A stretch of DNA of 48,025 nt from an uncultured beta proteobacterium (GTDB lineage Bacteria > Pseudomonadota > Gammaproteobacteria > Burkholderiales > Burkholderiaceae): the NCBI GenBank assembly GCA_903821995.1, contig CAIJNI010000089.1, positions 1 to 48,025 on the forward strand, given 5' to 3'. A model generated the notes under the pieces. It was not told the origin of the DNA, did not search any database, and saw only the letters and a program-made list of their open reading frames with translations. Position 1 is the first letter of the stretch. Every line of letters begins with the position of its first letter. The translations under genes were made by a program, and so were the position numbers. Of this stretch, positions 34,315-42,645 are shown piece by piece.

Positions 34315-35241
34315 ATGAGCAAAGTTGTCGTTATTGGTACCGGGATCATGGGCGTAGGTATTGCAGCTGGTTTTTTGGCTCATGGAGCACAAACCATCTT
34401 ATTGGGCCGAGATAAATCAAAAGCAGAGGCTGTTTTCCCTAACATTGAAGCCTGCGCCAAAGCAATTAATCCTAACTTTAAGAGTAATCCAGATTTACTC
34501 ATCGGTGGAAAAATTGCGGATTGGAATGACTGGTCCAACACTGATCTTATTATTGAAACTGTTTCTGAAAGAATGGATCTCAAAAAGGAATTATTCGCAG
34601 ATCTAGATAAAAGAGTCCCAAGCCACATTCCAATAGGAAGTAACAGTTCAGGCTTCCCAATTAGTCAAATTGCACTTGGGCTTCCTACTGCAAATCGTAT
34701 GTTTAATGCTCATTACTTTATGCCTGCTCATGTTGTCCCACTCGTTGAAGTTGTGTTGGGAGAAAAGTCTGACCCGGTCCTTGGTGAACAAGTCTGCGCA
34801 TTTTATAGAGCGCACGGTAAAAAACCTGTCTTAGTTAAAAAAGATATCCCAGGATTTTTAGCAAACCGTATTCAGCATGCACTAATGCGTGAAGCGCTTC
34901 ACATGCTTCAAGAAGGCATCGCCACGGCTGATGATATTGATACTGCCGTACGCTATAGCTTTGGCTTTAGATATGCTGCAGTTGGTCCGATGACTCAAAA
35001 AGAAATCTCTGGCTGGGAAGGTATGGCTCTTGCTGCTGAAATTATTTATCCCTCCTTATCTAACACGGATCGATTAGCACCCTGCGTTCAAGAACTTGTT
35101 CGTACTGGAAAAACAGGTATGTCAAAGGGCGAGGGATTTAAACCATGGCCAGCTGATGAAGCGGCAAAAGTTAAAAAGAACTATGACATTCGTCTCAAAG
35201 CAGCTTTTGATGTTCTTAACCTTGCCCCAGATGAAGGTTAA
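34315..35241 (+). CDS. 3-hydroxyacyl-CoA dehydrogenase-family protein (L-gulonate/carnitine dehydrogenase type)
   Basis: 308 residues, one nucleotide-binding and one C-terminal helical domain. GTGIMG at 8-13, ETVSE at 81-85, SNSSG at 109-113, NAHYFMP with His133, LVEVV with Glu145 and Asn184 in GFLANRI match the catalytic layout of 3-hydroxyacyl-CoA dehydrogenase relatives. The short single-module length resembles L-gulonate 3-dehydrogenase and carnitine dehydrogenase, which act on free hydroxy acids. Given the sugar-acid genes next door, a free sugar acid is more likely than an acyl-CoA, but this is inference. Confidence 0.88.
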   Translation: MSKVVVIGTGIMGVGIAAGFLAHGAQTILLGRDKSKAEAVFPNIEACAKAINPNFKSNPDLLIGGKIADWNDWSNTDLIIETVSERMDLKKELFADLDKRVPSHIPIGSNSSGFPISQIALGLPTANRMFNAHYFMPAHVVPLVEVVLGEKSDPVLGEQVCAFYRAHGKKPVLVKKDIPGFLANRIQHALMREALHMLQEGIATADDIDTAVRYSFGFRYAAVGPMTQKEISGWEGMALAAEIIYPSLSNTDRLAPCVQELVRTGKTGMSKGEGFKPWPADEAAKVKKNYDIRLKAAFDVLNLAPDEG

Positions 35242-35282
35242 ATAATTGATAACTCTTCACTGTGCTTAACTATATATGGATC

Positions 35283-35441
35283 CTAGTAATAACTCATTCT
35301 CACCCGGAGCCAAAACAAGCCTGCCAAATTTGGCAGGTCCCTGGCAGGTCGCTGGCAGGTCTATAACCCGCCCGGCTCATGGAGATACAGCTTTTACAAT
35401 GCCGTTATTTGCAGACTAAATGAAACGAGTTATTAATCTAG
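35283..35441. repeat. Structured intergenic element with nested inverted and tandem repeats
   Basis: The 246-base gap between genes at 35241 and 35488 holds nested symmetry. The outer arms are CTAGTAATAACTC at 35283-35295 and GAGTTATTAATCTAG at 35427-35441, complementary but for two extra bases. Inside them GAGCC (35307-35311) pairs with GGCTC (35374-35378). At the core lies a perfect 18-base palindrome at 35320-35337, overlapped by three 11-base tandem units beginning TGGCAGGTC at 35331, 35342 and 35353. This block is much more GC-rich than its surroundings. It could be a MITE-like mobile remnant, a structured RNA or a terminator complex; no coding potential is seen. Confidence 0.6.
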
Positions 35442-35487
35442 ACGAGTAATCATTTCAATTTAAAATACGCAATTTAATGATGCTGCA

Positions 35488-36945
35488 CTATGCGGTTAGA
35501 TAATTTCTCAAGGTCCGCACACTAGGTAACTGCTCTAGGTTGTATACAGTTTGGATCAGTTGTTTTGACTTTTCTCCACCCAGAATTGGCTCAATGAGAT
35601 CAAGTGCTTTATCAACAACTTCTTGTTTTGTCATTGGATTTCGCGGCGTACCCCTCACTGCAGTCACACGCTCTGAGAACTTCATCCCATTATTTAACTC
35701 AATTTCTACAATGGCCACCCGAACTGGCAAAAATTGCGTTAAGCCTTCATCTGGTATTAAGTTAACTTTTGATCTCATTTGAAGAACTTCGGGACTTTTC
35801 ATACGAGCCACATCATGCGCAGCTTTAAATGAGGCCGTCTTATCTAGAATCATGACAGCTGCCATATACTGCAAACAAATATCTGGGATATCACGATTGT
35901 TAACTACCTTAGCAACATCAGGTTCTAAATGCACATTGACTGACTTAACATCGCTTGACTCAAAAGCTTGCTTTTTTCGAATGAGCTCAATCGCATCCAG
36001 TGGACCTTGTATCGGTGAACCGACTGTCCATTTTTTAATGTCGGTTTGAATAATCTCAAATTGGCTTCCAAGCCCTTTGACCAAAATATCTTTTTTGGCC
36101 TCTGGTGCATATGCTAAAAAGAAATTGTCTGCGCCAGAAAAAACATCGTCTATTCCAGTCCATCCAGAATCTACCAAAAGTGCAGAAGTCACGCCATTTC
36201 TAGCTGGATTTCCTGCAAACACAAATGCTTTTTCAATATGATCTGGGTCTCTTCCCCATGCTGCAATCCCAGCAGATTGTTGTGATGTGTAATCCAGGAT
36301 CCAACGCATTTGTTGCTGGTTTAATTTAGCAGCACAGGCAGCAGCAGCAGCAGATCCAAATACACCAGCAATACTGTGTGAGCTTTTGTGACTCTTATAA
36401 CTAAATTCAGGGCCCCCCATTGCCATCATGACGCGCGTACCGATGTCATATCCTAAAGCAACTGACCTCAATAAATGTTCGCCTGATATGTTCCACTCTT
36501 CTCCAGCAGCAAGTGCAGCAGGGACAACTGAGCACCCCGGATGAGAGCGAGACCTACCGTGTGAGTCATCCGTCTCGTCAGCATGCGCCATCATTCCATT
36601 GGCAAGAGCTGCATCTGCAGAACTTGTTGTAGCACTTGATGCGATAACAGTTCTTGATCCACTACTGCCATGCATTTTTAAATACTTAAGAGCCGCTTGC
36701 CCAGGTAATAACTGCGAACCAGAAATACACGCCGCCAAAGTATCTAATAGATGATGCTTCGTATGTTCTATTGCTTCTTCAGGTAATTTTTTTAATGCCG
36801 CATTAGCCATATAACTACTAATCTGTTCCATCTCTGGACTAATTGTATTTTTTTGAGCAAATACACTATTGATTGGGAGCACGGATGATACTGCGGCCAT
36901 AGCCGCAGTATTCATCGATCTCTTAAGAATAGAACGTCTATTCAT
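35488..36945 (-). CDS. MmgE/PrpD-family protein with Tat-like signal
   Basis: 485 residues. The N-terminus NRRSILKRSMNTAAMAAVSS with cleavage at SVFA (residue 30) is a twin-arginine-type leader. The mature protein is a full MmgE/PrpD fold: HLLDTLAACISGS, NGMMAHADETDDSH (HADETDD at 121-127) and SHPGCSVVPAALA. Family members include 2-methylcitrate dehydratase, aconitate-like dehydratases and cis-aconitate decarboxylase, all normally cytoplasmic. Export is therefore unusual. It is last in the CocE/Bug operon, 5 bases after the second CocE-like gene. Confidence 0.88.
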   Translation of the reverse strand: MNRRSILKRSMNTAAMAAVSSVLPINSVFAQKNTISPEMEQISSYMANAALKKLPEEAIEHTKHHLLDTLAACISGSQLLPGQAALKYLKMHGSSGSRTVIASSATTSSADAALANGMMAHADETDDSHGRSRSHPGCSVVPAALAAGEEWNISGEHLLRSVALGYDIGTRVMMAMGGPEFSYKSHKSSHSIAGVFGSAAAAACAAKLNQQQMRWILDYTSQQSAGIAAWGRDPDHIEKAFVFAGNPARNGVTSALLVDSGWTGIDDVFSGADNFFLAYAPEAKKDILVKGLGSQFEIIQTDIKKWTVGSPIQGPLDAIELIRKKQAFESSDVKSVNVHLEPDVAKVVNNRDIPDICLQYMAAVMILDKTASFKAAHDVARMKSPEVLQMRSKVNLIPDEGLTQFLPVRVAIVEIELNNGMKFSERVTAVRGTPRNPMTKQEVVDKALDLIEPILGGEKSKQLIQTVYNLEQLPSVRTLRNYLTA

Positions 36946-36950
36946 ACAAC

Positions 36951-38693
36951 TTATGCTGCTGGTACGATTGGCAATAAAACACTAGACGGATGATCTGGAC
37001 CTGTGTGCAGCGTTAGTTTTCCAGCACATAATGCAGGAGGACGATCTGTTTCATCATCATGCTCAAACGGACCACAACCTTTCATCGGATTTTTCATATT
37101 CGATAACACGGCTGCTTCTCCAGAGTATTCATAATCTTTACCGCGAACAGTAAAGACAACACGATAGCCTTTTGTAATCACGACACATGTTGGCCATACT
37201 TCAATATCTAATTCATACACTTGCCCTGGTGTAAGAGGTTGCTTTTCATCGTGAGTGTGATACGGGCGATATGGCAAGGATTTTGCAGGATCTAATTTGC
37301 GTTGTGAGGCTCTGAGCCATCCCTGAGCAATCGGCGTATGCGGATCTAAAGCCCCCTTAAATACAAGCTCTTCTCCTTTAGGGTCAAAAACCTGGACTAC
37401 AAGGAAGATATCGGCTTCAGCTGTGGATGATGAAACAAATAATTTAGAAGAAATAGGGCCAGTCAGTTCTAATGAATCTGTCTCAACATTCATTGAAAAC
37501 TGTAGTCCATCACCCATCATGTCAAATGTAGTTGATGTTGCCTTACTTGCTTTATCTAAAGATAATTTCATTCCTTCAGAGTGCAGGTAATAACGATTCC
37601 ATTGTGTACGAGCGATAGGCCACTCATTTTCATAGCGAGGAACAAATTTTTCACCTGGATGGCGAACTTGTAGCAAAACTTTTGGCTGTTTATCCCAACC
37701 ATTTTGTTCGTTTTTCAAGAAGTAGTTAAAGAAACGCTTCTGAAGATCTAATCCATAATCTGTATAGAAAGGTGCCCAATGAGATCCGCCATGGACTTCT
37801 AGCCATTTTTGAGTAGACGCTGCCCCTACATATCCTTCAATATTGCCTCTCAGATGTAGTCCCTGCCCACCCCAGTTAGCAGCAGACAGTAACGGGACCT
37901 TTACTTTAGATAAATCGGCTGAGCGCTCTTTGTAAAACTCTTCAGATAGTGGACGATGCAATACCTCTAACCACTGGTTCTCACGATTTTTTTCAAGCTC
38001 TTCTGTTGTTAGGGTTTCAGGTCCGCAGACTAATTCGCCAGTAACGACACTTTTAGCACCCTTTTCTCCAACGCCATGCTGAACAGTTTTAACTTGCATG
38101 TCTTGCCAATTTTTCCTAAAGGTTGAAACCATCCCGCCATGGCGACTCGCCTCGCGATAATTATCATTCCAACCTTCCCATACGCAGATCGCAGCCAAAT
38201 GTGGGGGCTGAATTGAAGCAGCTCGCCACTGATTGCTTGCAAAATAAGAGATCCCATTCATACCAACTTTTCCTGTACTCCAGGGTTGGACCGCTGACCA
38301 TTCAATGCACAAATAGATATCGCGCGTTTCGCGATGATTGTTGTGCTGCAAATAACCTGGGGAACGACCTGCGCCTCGAGAGTCAACGCGAATACAAATG
38401 TAGCCATCTGGAACCCATTTTTCAGGATCAACAACTTCCCAGTTTTGATATTTGTTTGAAGAACCAGCAACTGCATCTGGATAATCTTTAGCCATAATAT
38501 CCCAGGCTGTTTTATACCCTTCTTGGAAAGATAGACCTTTACCATAGGGGCCGTAACTTAGTAAAACGGGGTATTTTTTATCGTCGTTCGGTCTAAAAAT
38601 ATCAGCCCGCAGAACTAAACCATCATCCATAGTGATCGGCACATCCCAATCAATTTTCATGCCGTCTCTTACTTCTGATTTCATTTGATGCAT
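36951..38693 (-). CDS. CocE/NonD-family hydrolase, copy 1
   Basis: 580 residues. An alpha/beta hydrolase core carries the nucleophile Ser149 in GMNGISYFASNQW; DSRGAGRSPGYL near 104-115 and HGGSHWAPFY hold the other catalytic residues. The C-terminal jelly-roll domain begins near 330 (VLLQVRHPGEKF). The family includes cocaine esterase and X-Pro dipeptidyl peptidases; substrate is an ester, amide or glutaryl-type amide. No leader, so cytoplasmic. AAGGAG precedes the ATG. It is a close paralogue of the gene at 39712-41460, with whole segments identical. Confidence 0.92.
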   Translation of the reverse strand: MHQMKSEVRDGMKIDWDVPITMDDGLVLRADIFRPNDDKKYPVLLSYGPYGKGLSFQEGYKTAWDIMAKDYPDAVAGSSNKYQNWEVVDPEKWVPDGYICIRVDSRGAGRSPGYLQHNNHRETRDIYLCIEWSAVQPWSTGKVGMNGISYFASNQWRAASIQPPHLAAICVWEGWNDNYREASRHGGMVSTFRKNWQDMQVKTVQHGVGEKGAKSVVTGELVCGPETLTTEELEKNRENQWLEVLHRPLSEEFYKERSADLSKVKVPLLSAANWGGQGLHLRGNIEGYVGAASTQKWLEVHGGSHWAPFYTDYGLDLQKRFFNYFLKNEQNGWDKQPKVLLQVRHPGEKFVPRYENEWPIARTQWNRYYLHSEGMKLSLDKASKATSTTFDMMGDGLQFSMNVETDSLELTGPISSKLFVSSSTAEADIFLVVQVFDPKGEELVFKGALDPHTPIAQGWLRASQRKLDPAKSLPYRPYHTHDEKQPLTPGQVYELDIEVWPTCVVITKGYRVVFTVRGKDYEYSGEAAVLSNMKNPMKGCGPFEHDDETDRPPALCAGKLTLHTGPDHPSSVLLPIVPAA

Positions 38694-38708
38694 TTCTTTC
38701 TCCTTAAA

Positions 38709-39692
38709 TTATTCGGCTTTAATATTTTTCTCTTTAATCACTTTAGACCAAATCTCACGCTCAGCGATCATCTCTTTTGTAAATTCTTCTGGTGTATTAG
38801 CAACCACTTCACTACCACCACTAATAACCCTTTCTTTAACTTCAGGCAAAGCCATAATTCTTGCGACCTCTGTACTTAATTTATTGGAGACTTCTGTCGA
38901 CATTCCACCCGGCCCCAATAGCCCCAACCAAATATAGGCTGCCATATTTTTTAACCCAACTTCTCCAAGGGTTGGCACCTCGGGAACAGGCGTTAAACGT
39001 TTATCTGAAAATAAGGCTAAGCCACGCATCCTTCCGGCATTAACCATTGCTTGAGAGTTGCCCACGCTATCACAGAACATTTGAGTCTCGCCCGCCATTA
39101 ATGCAGCCTGAGCAGGAACAGCGCCTTTATAGGGGACGTGTGAGATATTGGTGCCTGCAGCACTATTAAATAACTCGCATGCCAAATGCCCCCCACTACC
39201 AATGCCCACACTTGAATAATTAAGTTTCGTCGGATTAGCTTTGGCATAAGCAATTAATTCAGGGACAGTTTTAACAGGTAACCCTGGATTGATTAGTAAA
39301 TACATTGGGTATTTAATCGCCACACTAATTGGTGTGAAATCTTTAACAGAATCATAAGGACGGGGATTTTTCAATAAGGTACTAATTAAATGCGCACTAT
39401 TTGAAGTAAAAAGTAATGTGTAGCCATCTGGGGGCGATTGCAAGACAAGAGTATTACCAACGACTCCCGTCCCTCCCGGTCGATTATCAACAAGCACGGG
39501 CTGTCCCCAATGCTCTTGCATTTTTTGCGCTATGATTCTTGCGTAAATGTCAGTAGGACCTCCTGCTGTAAAAGGTACGATGATCTTAATTGGCTTTGAA
39601 GGAAATGTTGAACTTTGGGCAAAAGAGAAAGAGCCAAGGAAAATCCCGCACATCATAAAAAATATATTCACCACTATTTTTACTTGACTCAT
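38709..39692 (-). CDS. Bug-family (TTT) solute-binding protein 7
   Basis: 327 residues from the ATG at 39692, chosen because GGGAGGGG lies just before it; the frame stays open upstream to 39836, but that would overlap the neighbouring hydrolase gene. The signal peptide covers about residues 1-26 (VNIFFMMCGIFLGSFSFA). Signatures: FPSKPIKIIVPFTAGGPTD, DNRPGGTGVVGNTLVLQ, PDGYTLLFT and HVPYKGAVPAQAALMAGETQ. It lies between two CocE-like hydrolases, which suggests uptake of their substrate or product. Confidence 0.92.
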   Translation of the reverse strand: MSQVKIVVNIFFMMCGIFLGSFSFAQSSTFPSKPIKIIVPFTAGGPTDIYARIIAQKMQEHWGQPVLVDNRPGGTGVVGNTLVLQSPPDGYTLLFTSNSAHLISTLLKNPRPYDSVKDFTPISVAIKYPMYLLINPGLPVKTVPELIAYAKANPTKLNYSSVGIGSGGHLACELFNSAAGTNISHVPYKGAVPAQAALMAGETQMFCDSVGNSQAMVNAGRMRGLALFSDKRLTPVPEVPTLGEVGLKNMAAYIWLGLLGPGGMSTEVSNKLSTEVARIMALPEVKERVISGGSEVVANTPEEFTKEMIAEREIWSKVIKEKNIKAE

Positions 39693-39711
39693 AACCCCTC
39701 CCAAAAACAAT

Positions 39712-41460
39712 CTATTTAGCCGGAATAATCGGCAACAAAATACTACCTGCATCACCTTTACCAAGATGAAGCGTGACCTTCCCACTGAAAATTGCTGGTG
39801 GACGATCTGTTTCATCATCATGTACAAATGGCCCACAACCTTTCATCGGGTTTTTCATGTTGGAAAGAGTAGCTGCTGGCCCTTCCCATTCATAATCACG
39901 CCCTAATATCGATACAGCGATGGAATAACCAACTGGCACTACAACGCAGGTTGGCCAGACTTCTACATCAAGATCTACAGGTACACCTGGCGAGAGGAGT
40001 TGTGTCTCATCGTGCGCATGAAATGGGCGATAAGGCAATGTTCTTGCGACATCTAATTTACGTTGTGAGGCGCGCAACCAACCCTGTCCAATCGGAGAGT
40101 GAGGGTCCAATGCTCCTTGAAAAATCACCTCAACGCCTTGTGGATCAAATACCCGAAGCACTGCAAAGATATCTGCATCAACGGTCTCTGAGGCTAAAGT
40201 CAATTTAATTGCAGAGGGTCCCGTAATTTCTGTCGCCGTTAATAAAGGCTCAGATTTAAATGTTAACCCCTGCCCCATCGGTTCATACGTAATCGAAGTT
40301 GGCTTACTTAAAGGCTGTGTCGATAAACGCATCCCTTCTGGATCAAAATAAAATTTAGTCCACTGCGTCCTTGCAAGTGGCCATTCAGATTCATGACGCT
40401 CAACAAACTTTTCACCAATATGACGGACCTGCAAGCGAACCTTGGGTTCTTTATCCCATCCACTATCTTCACCTTTTAGAAAATGGTCAAAGAATTTTCT
40501 TTGCATATTGACACCATAGTCCGTATAAAACGGAGCCCAGTGTGAACCGCCGTGAACTTCAAGCCATTTTTGTGTCGATGCAGCACCCACAAATCCTTCA
40601 AAATTACCACGCGCATGAAGTCCATGCCCGCCCCAATTACCAGCTGATAATAGCGGGACTTTTACACGACTTAAGTCAGCAGAACGCTCTCTATAGTAGG
40701 GTTGATCAAGTTTTCTGGCCGCTAATTGCTCTGCCATATTTTCTCTGTTTTTGACTAATTCTTCTGGACTAAGAGTCGCTGGTCCGCATGCAAGTTCACC
40801 GGTGTTTGGATTAGTAAAGCCTCGCTCACCTACACCATGTTGCACAGTTTTAACCTGCATATCTTGCCAATTTTTTCTAAACGTACTCAGAATACCGCCC
40901 TGACGATTGCCATCTCTGTAATTGTCATGCCAGCCTTCCCAAACACAAATTGCGGCAAGGTGGGGTGGTTGAGTGGCTGCAGCGCGCCACTGATTTGCCG
41001 CAAAGTAAGATATACCATTTAAACCAACTTTACCGTTTGACCAATTTTGAATAGCAGCCCATTCGATACAATCGTGATAATCTTTTTGTTCACGATCGTT
41101 GTTGTGACATAGGTATCCTGGTGAGCGCCCCGCTCCCCTAGAGTCAACACGAATACACACATATCCGTGTGGAACCCATTTCTCAGGATCGACGACTTCC
41201 CAATTTTGATATTTATTCGATGTTCCAGAAACCGCGTCAGGATTTTCGCGACACATGATTTCCCAAGCAGTTTTATAACCCTCTTGAAAGGCGACACCCT
41301 TGGCATATGGTCCATAAGTCATCAGCACAGGATGCTTACCGCTTCCTACAGGACGAAAAATGTCAGCGCGCAACACAATCCCATCATTCATCTCAATAGG
41401 TACATCCCAATCAATTTGCATACCGTCTCGTACTTCACTTTTAAATTCCATACTTTGCAT
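39712..41460 (-). CDS. CocE/NonD-family hydrolase, copy 2
   Basis: 582 residues with Ser151 in GLNGISYFAANQW as the nucleophile and the same motif set as copy 1 (PHLAAICVWEGW, GGSHWAPFYTDYG). The two copies are alike over their full length, including YQNWEVVDPEKWVP and GCGPF(E/V)HDDETDRPPA near the end. They clearly arose by duplication. A role in hydrolysing the same compound class is inferred. AGAG precedes the start, and MEF three codons later is an alternative start. Confidence 0.92.
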   Translation of the reverse strand: MQSMEFKSEVRDGMQIDWDVPIEMNDGIVLRADIFRPVGSGKHPVLMTYGPYAKGVAFQEGYKTAWEIMCRENPDAVSGTSNKYQNWEVVDPEKWVPHGYVCIRVDSRGAGRSPGYLCHNNDREQKDYHDCIEWAAIQNWSNGKVGLNGISYFAANQWRAAATQPPHLAAICVWEGWHDNYRDGNRQGGILSTFRKNWQDMQVKTVQHGVGERGFTNPNTGELACGPATLSPEELVKNRENMAEQLAARKLDQPYYRERSADLSRVKVPLLSAGNWGGHGLHARGNFEGFVGAASTQKWLEVHGGSHWAPFYTDYGVNMQRKFFDHFLKGEDSGWDKEPKVRLQVRHIGEKFVERHESEWPLARTQWTKFYFDPEGMRLSTQPLSKPTSITYEPMGQGLTFKSEPLLTATEITGPSAIKLTLASETVDADIFAVLRVFDPQGVEVIFQGALDPHSPIGQGWLRASQRKLDVARTLPYRPFHAHDETQLLSPGVPVDLDVEVWPTCVVVPVGYSIAVSILGRDYEWEGPAATLSNMKNPMKGCGPFVHDDETDRPPAIFSGKVTLHLGKGDAGSILLPIIPAK

Positions 41461-41514
41461 ATTTTCTCTCTTAATCAGTTTTACTTATTCAAATTGTCAA
41501 TCATTCCAATTACC

Positions 41515-42483
41515 TTACTGAGGTTTAATATTGGCAGCCTCACCAACTTTTTTCCACAACAACATTTCTTTTTTGACAATTGCACCAAACTCTTCTGGTG
41601 ATTGTCCTCCTGTTTCAGCTCCTAATTCCGCAAATCTCTTCTGAATTTCAGGATCTTTTAAAACTGTTGCCACATCGCGATGTAATTTATTAATGATCTC
41701 TTTAGGCGTTCCTTTCGGAACAAAAAAGCCAAACCATGTACCAGCTTCAAACCCCGGTAATTCAGAAAGTGCTAATGGAGGAGCATCAGGAAATAAGGTT
41801 GAAGGTTTAGATGATGCCAAGCCCAACATTTTTACCCGCCCTGCTTTAATCTGTCCTTGTACGGAACTTATTGCAGCAATCCCAATAGGCACATGACCTC
41901 CTGCCACATCGGTCATCATCGGACCTGCCCCTTTATAAGACAATCCTTGCATATTTACTTTGGCAAGCATATTAAATAGGTGCCCTACGAACTCGGCACT
42001 CGAATCTGATGTCCCAAATGACACAGAACCAGGTTTACTCTTTTCTAAAGCAATTAATTCCTTAATTGTTTTAATGGGGTAATCTCCAGCAGCAACTATG
42101 GCGAAAGAAGTGATTGAAACATTCGTTACAGGAATAAGATCATTTTGCGGATCGTAGGGAAGTTTGCTATACATCGTGGGATTAACCACAAAAGCTGTAG
42201 AAGTTAAAAGTAAGGTGTACCCATCACCAGGAGATTTAGCGACAGCATCTGTCCCAATAATCGTATTTGCCCCAGGTTTTGTATCAACAATGACGGGTTG
42301 ACCCCAAATGTCTTTCAGCTTGTCACTAATGATCCTTGCCGCAGTATCTGTACTACCGCCAGGTGCAAAAGGAATCACGATATGAATCGGCTTATTGGGA
42401 AAGGTTTGTGCCTGAACCAAAGGAAAATAGATCCCAAAGGTAACAATGAGACTACACAGGCTCATACGGATCATGAATTTCAT
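41515..42483 (-). CDS. Bug-family (TTT) solute-binding protein 8
   Basis: 322 residues. Signal peptide 1-25 (LCSLIVTFGIYFPLVQA). Signatures: FPNKPIHIVIPFAPGGSTD, DTKPGANTIIGTDAVAK, DGYTLLLTS and GLSYKGAGPMMTDVAGGHVP. It has SYKGAG where the others have PYKG, a small change at the conserved turn before the ligand-binding helix. It is the first gene of the minus-strand operon with two CocE-like hydrolases, another Bug gene and PrpD. A small hairpin (42495-42509) abuts its GGAGA ribosome-binding site. Confidence 0.92.
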   Translation of the reverse strand: MKFMIRMSLCSLIVTFGIYFPLVQAQTFPNKPIHIVIPFAPGGSTDTAARIISDKLKDIWGQPVIVDTKPGANTIIGTDAVAKSPGDGYTLLLTSTAFVVNPTMYSKLPYDPQNDLIPVTNVSITSFAIVAAGDYPIKTIKELIALEKSKPGSVSFGTSDSSAEFVGHLFNMLAKVNMQGLSYKGAGPMMTDVAGGHVPIGIAAISSVQGQIKAGRVKMLGLASSKPSTLFPDAPPLALSELPGFEAGTWFGFFVPKGTPKEIINKLHRDVATVLKDPEIQKRFAELGAETGGQSPEEFGAIVKKEMLLWKKVGEAANIKPQ

Positions 42484-42645
42484 ACTTTGTCTCCAAGTCT
42501 TTCAGACTTTTTATAGGGGTTTTCGTAAAACCACCTTATTTTAATGATGGTATAAACATTATATGCACATTGAACTACTCTTTGTCTGCACCTTCTTTGT
42601 GCAGACAAAATAATCAACATTATTTTCACCCACTAGACTCGACAT
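42484..42645. promoter_or_regulatory. Divergent promoter region with three hairpins
   Basis: 162 bases between Bug protein 8 and the transglutaminase gene. It holds AAGTCT-TTC-AGACTT at 42495-42509, GGTTTT-CGT-AAAACC at 42518-42532, and a perfect 11-base stem, TTTGTCTGCAC (42581-42591) with GTGCAGACAAA (42599-42609) around a 7-base loop. The last lies about 37 bases before the plus-strand ATG and could be an operator or a leader hairpin. No clear -35/-10 was assigned. Confidence 0.45.

Noticed and set aside
35331..35361. Three 11-base tandem units as a CRISPR-like array.
   Set aside because: Units are contiguous, with no spacers, and no cas gene is present.
35283..35441. Integron attC site.
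   Set aside because: The outer arms do not match the attC core (GTTRRRY / RYYYAAC), and no integrase gene is present.
41167..41601. Open frame of 144 codons antisense to the CocE-like and Bug genes.
   Set aside because: It overlaps two well-supported genes and has an unlikely composition; a shadow frame.
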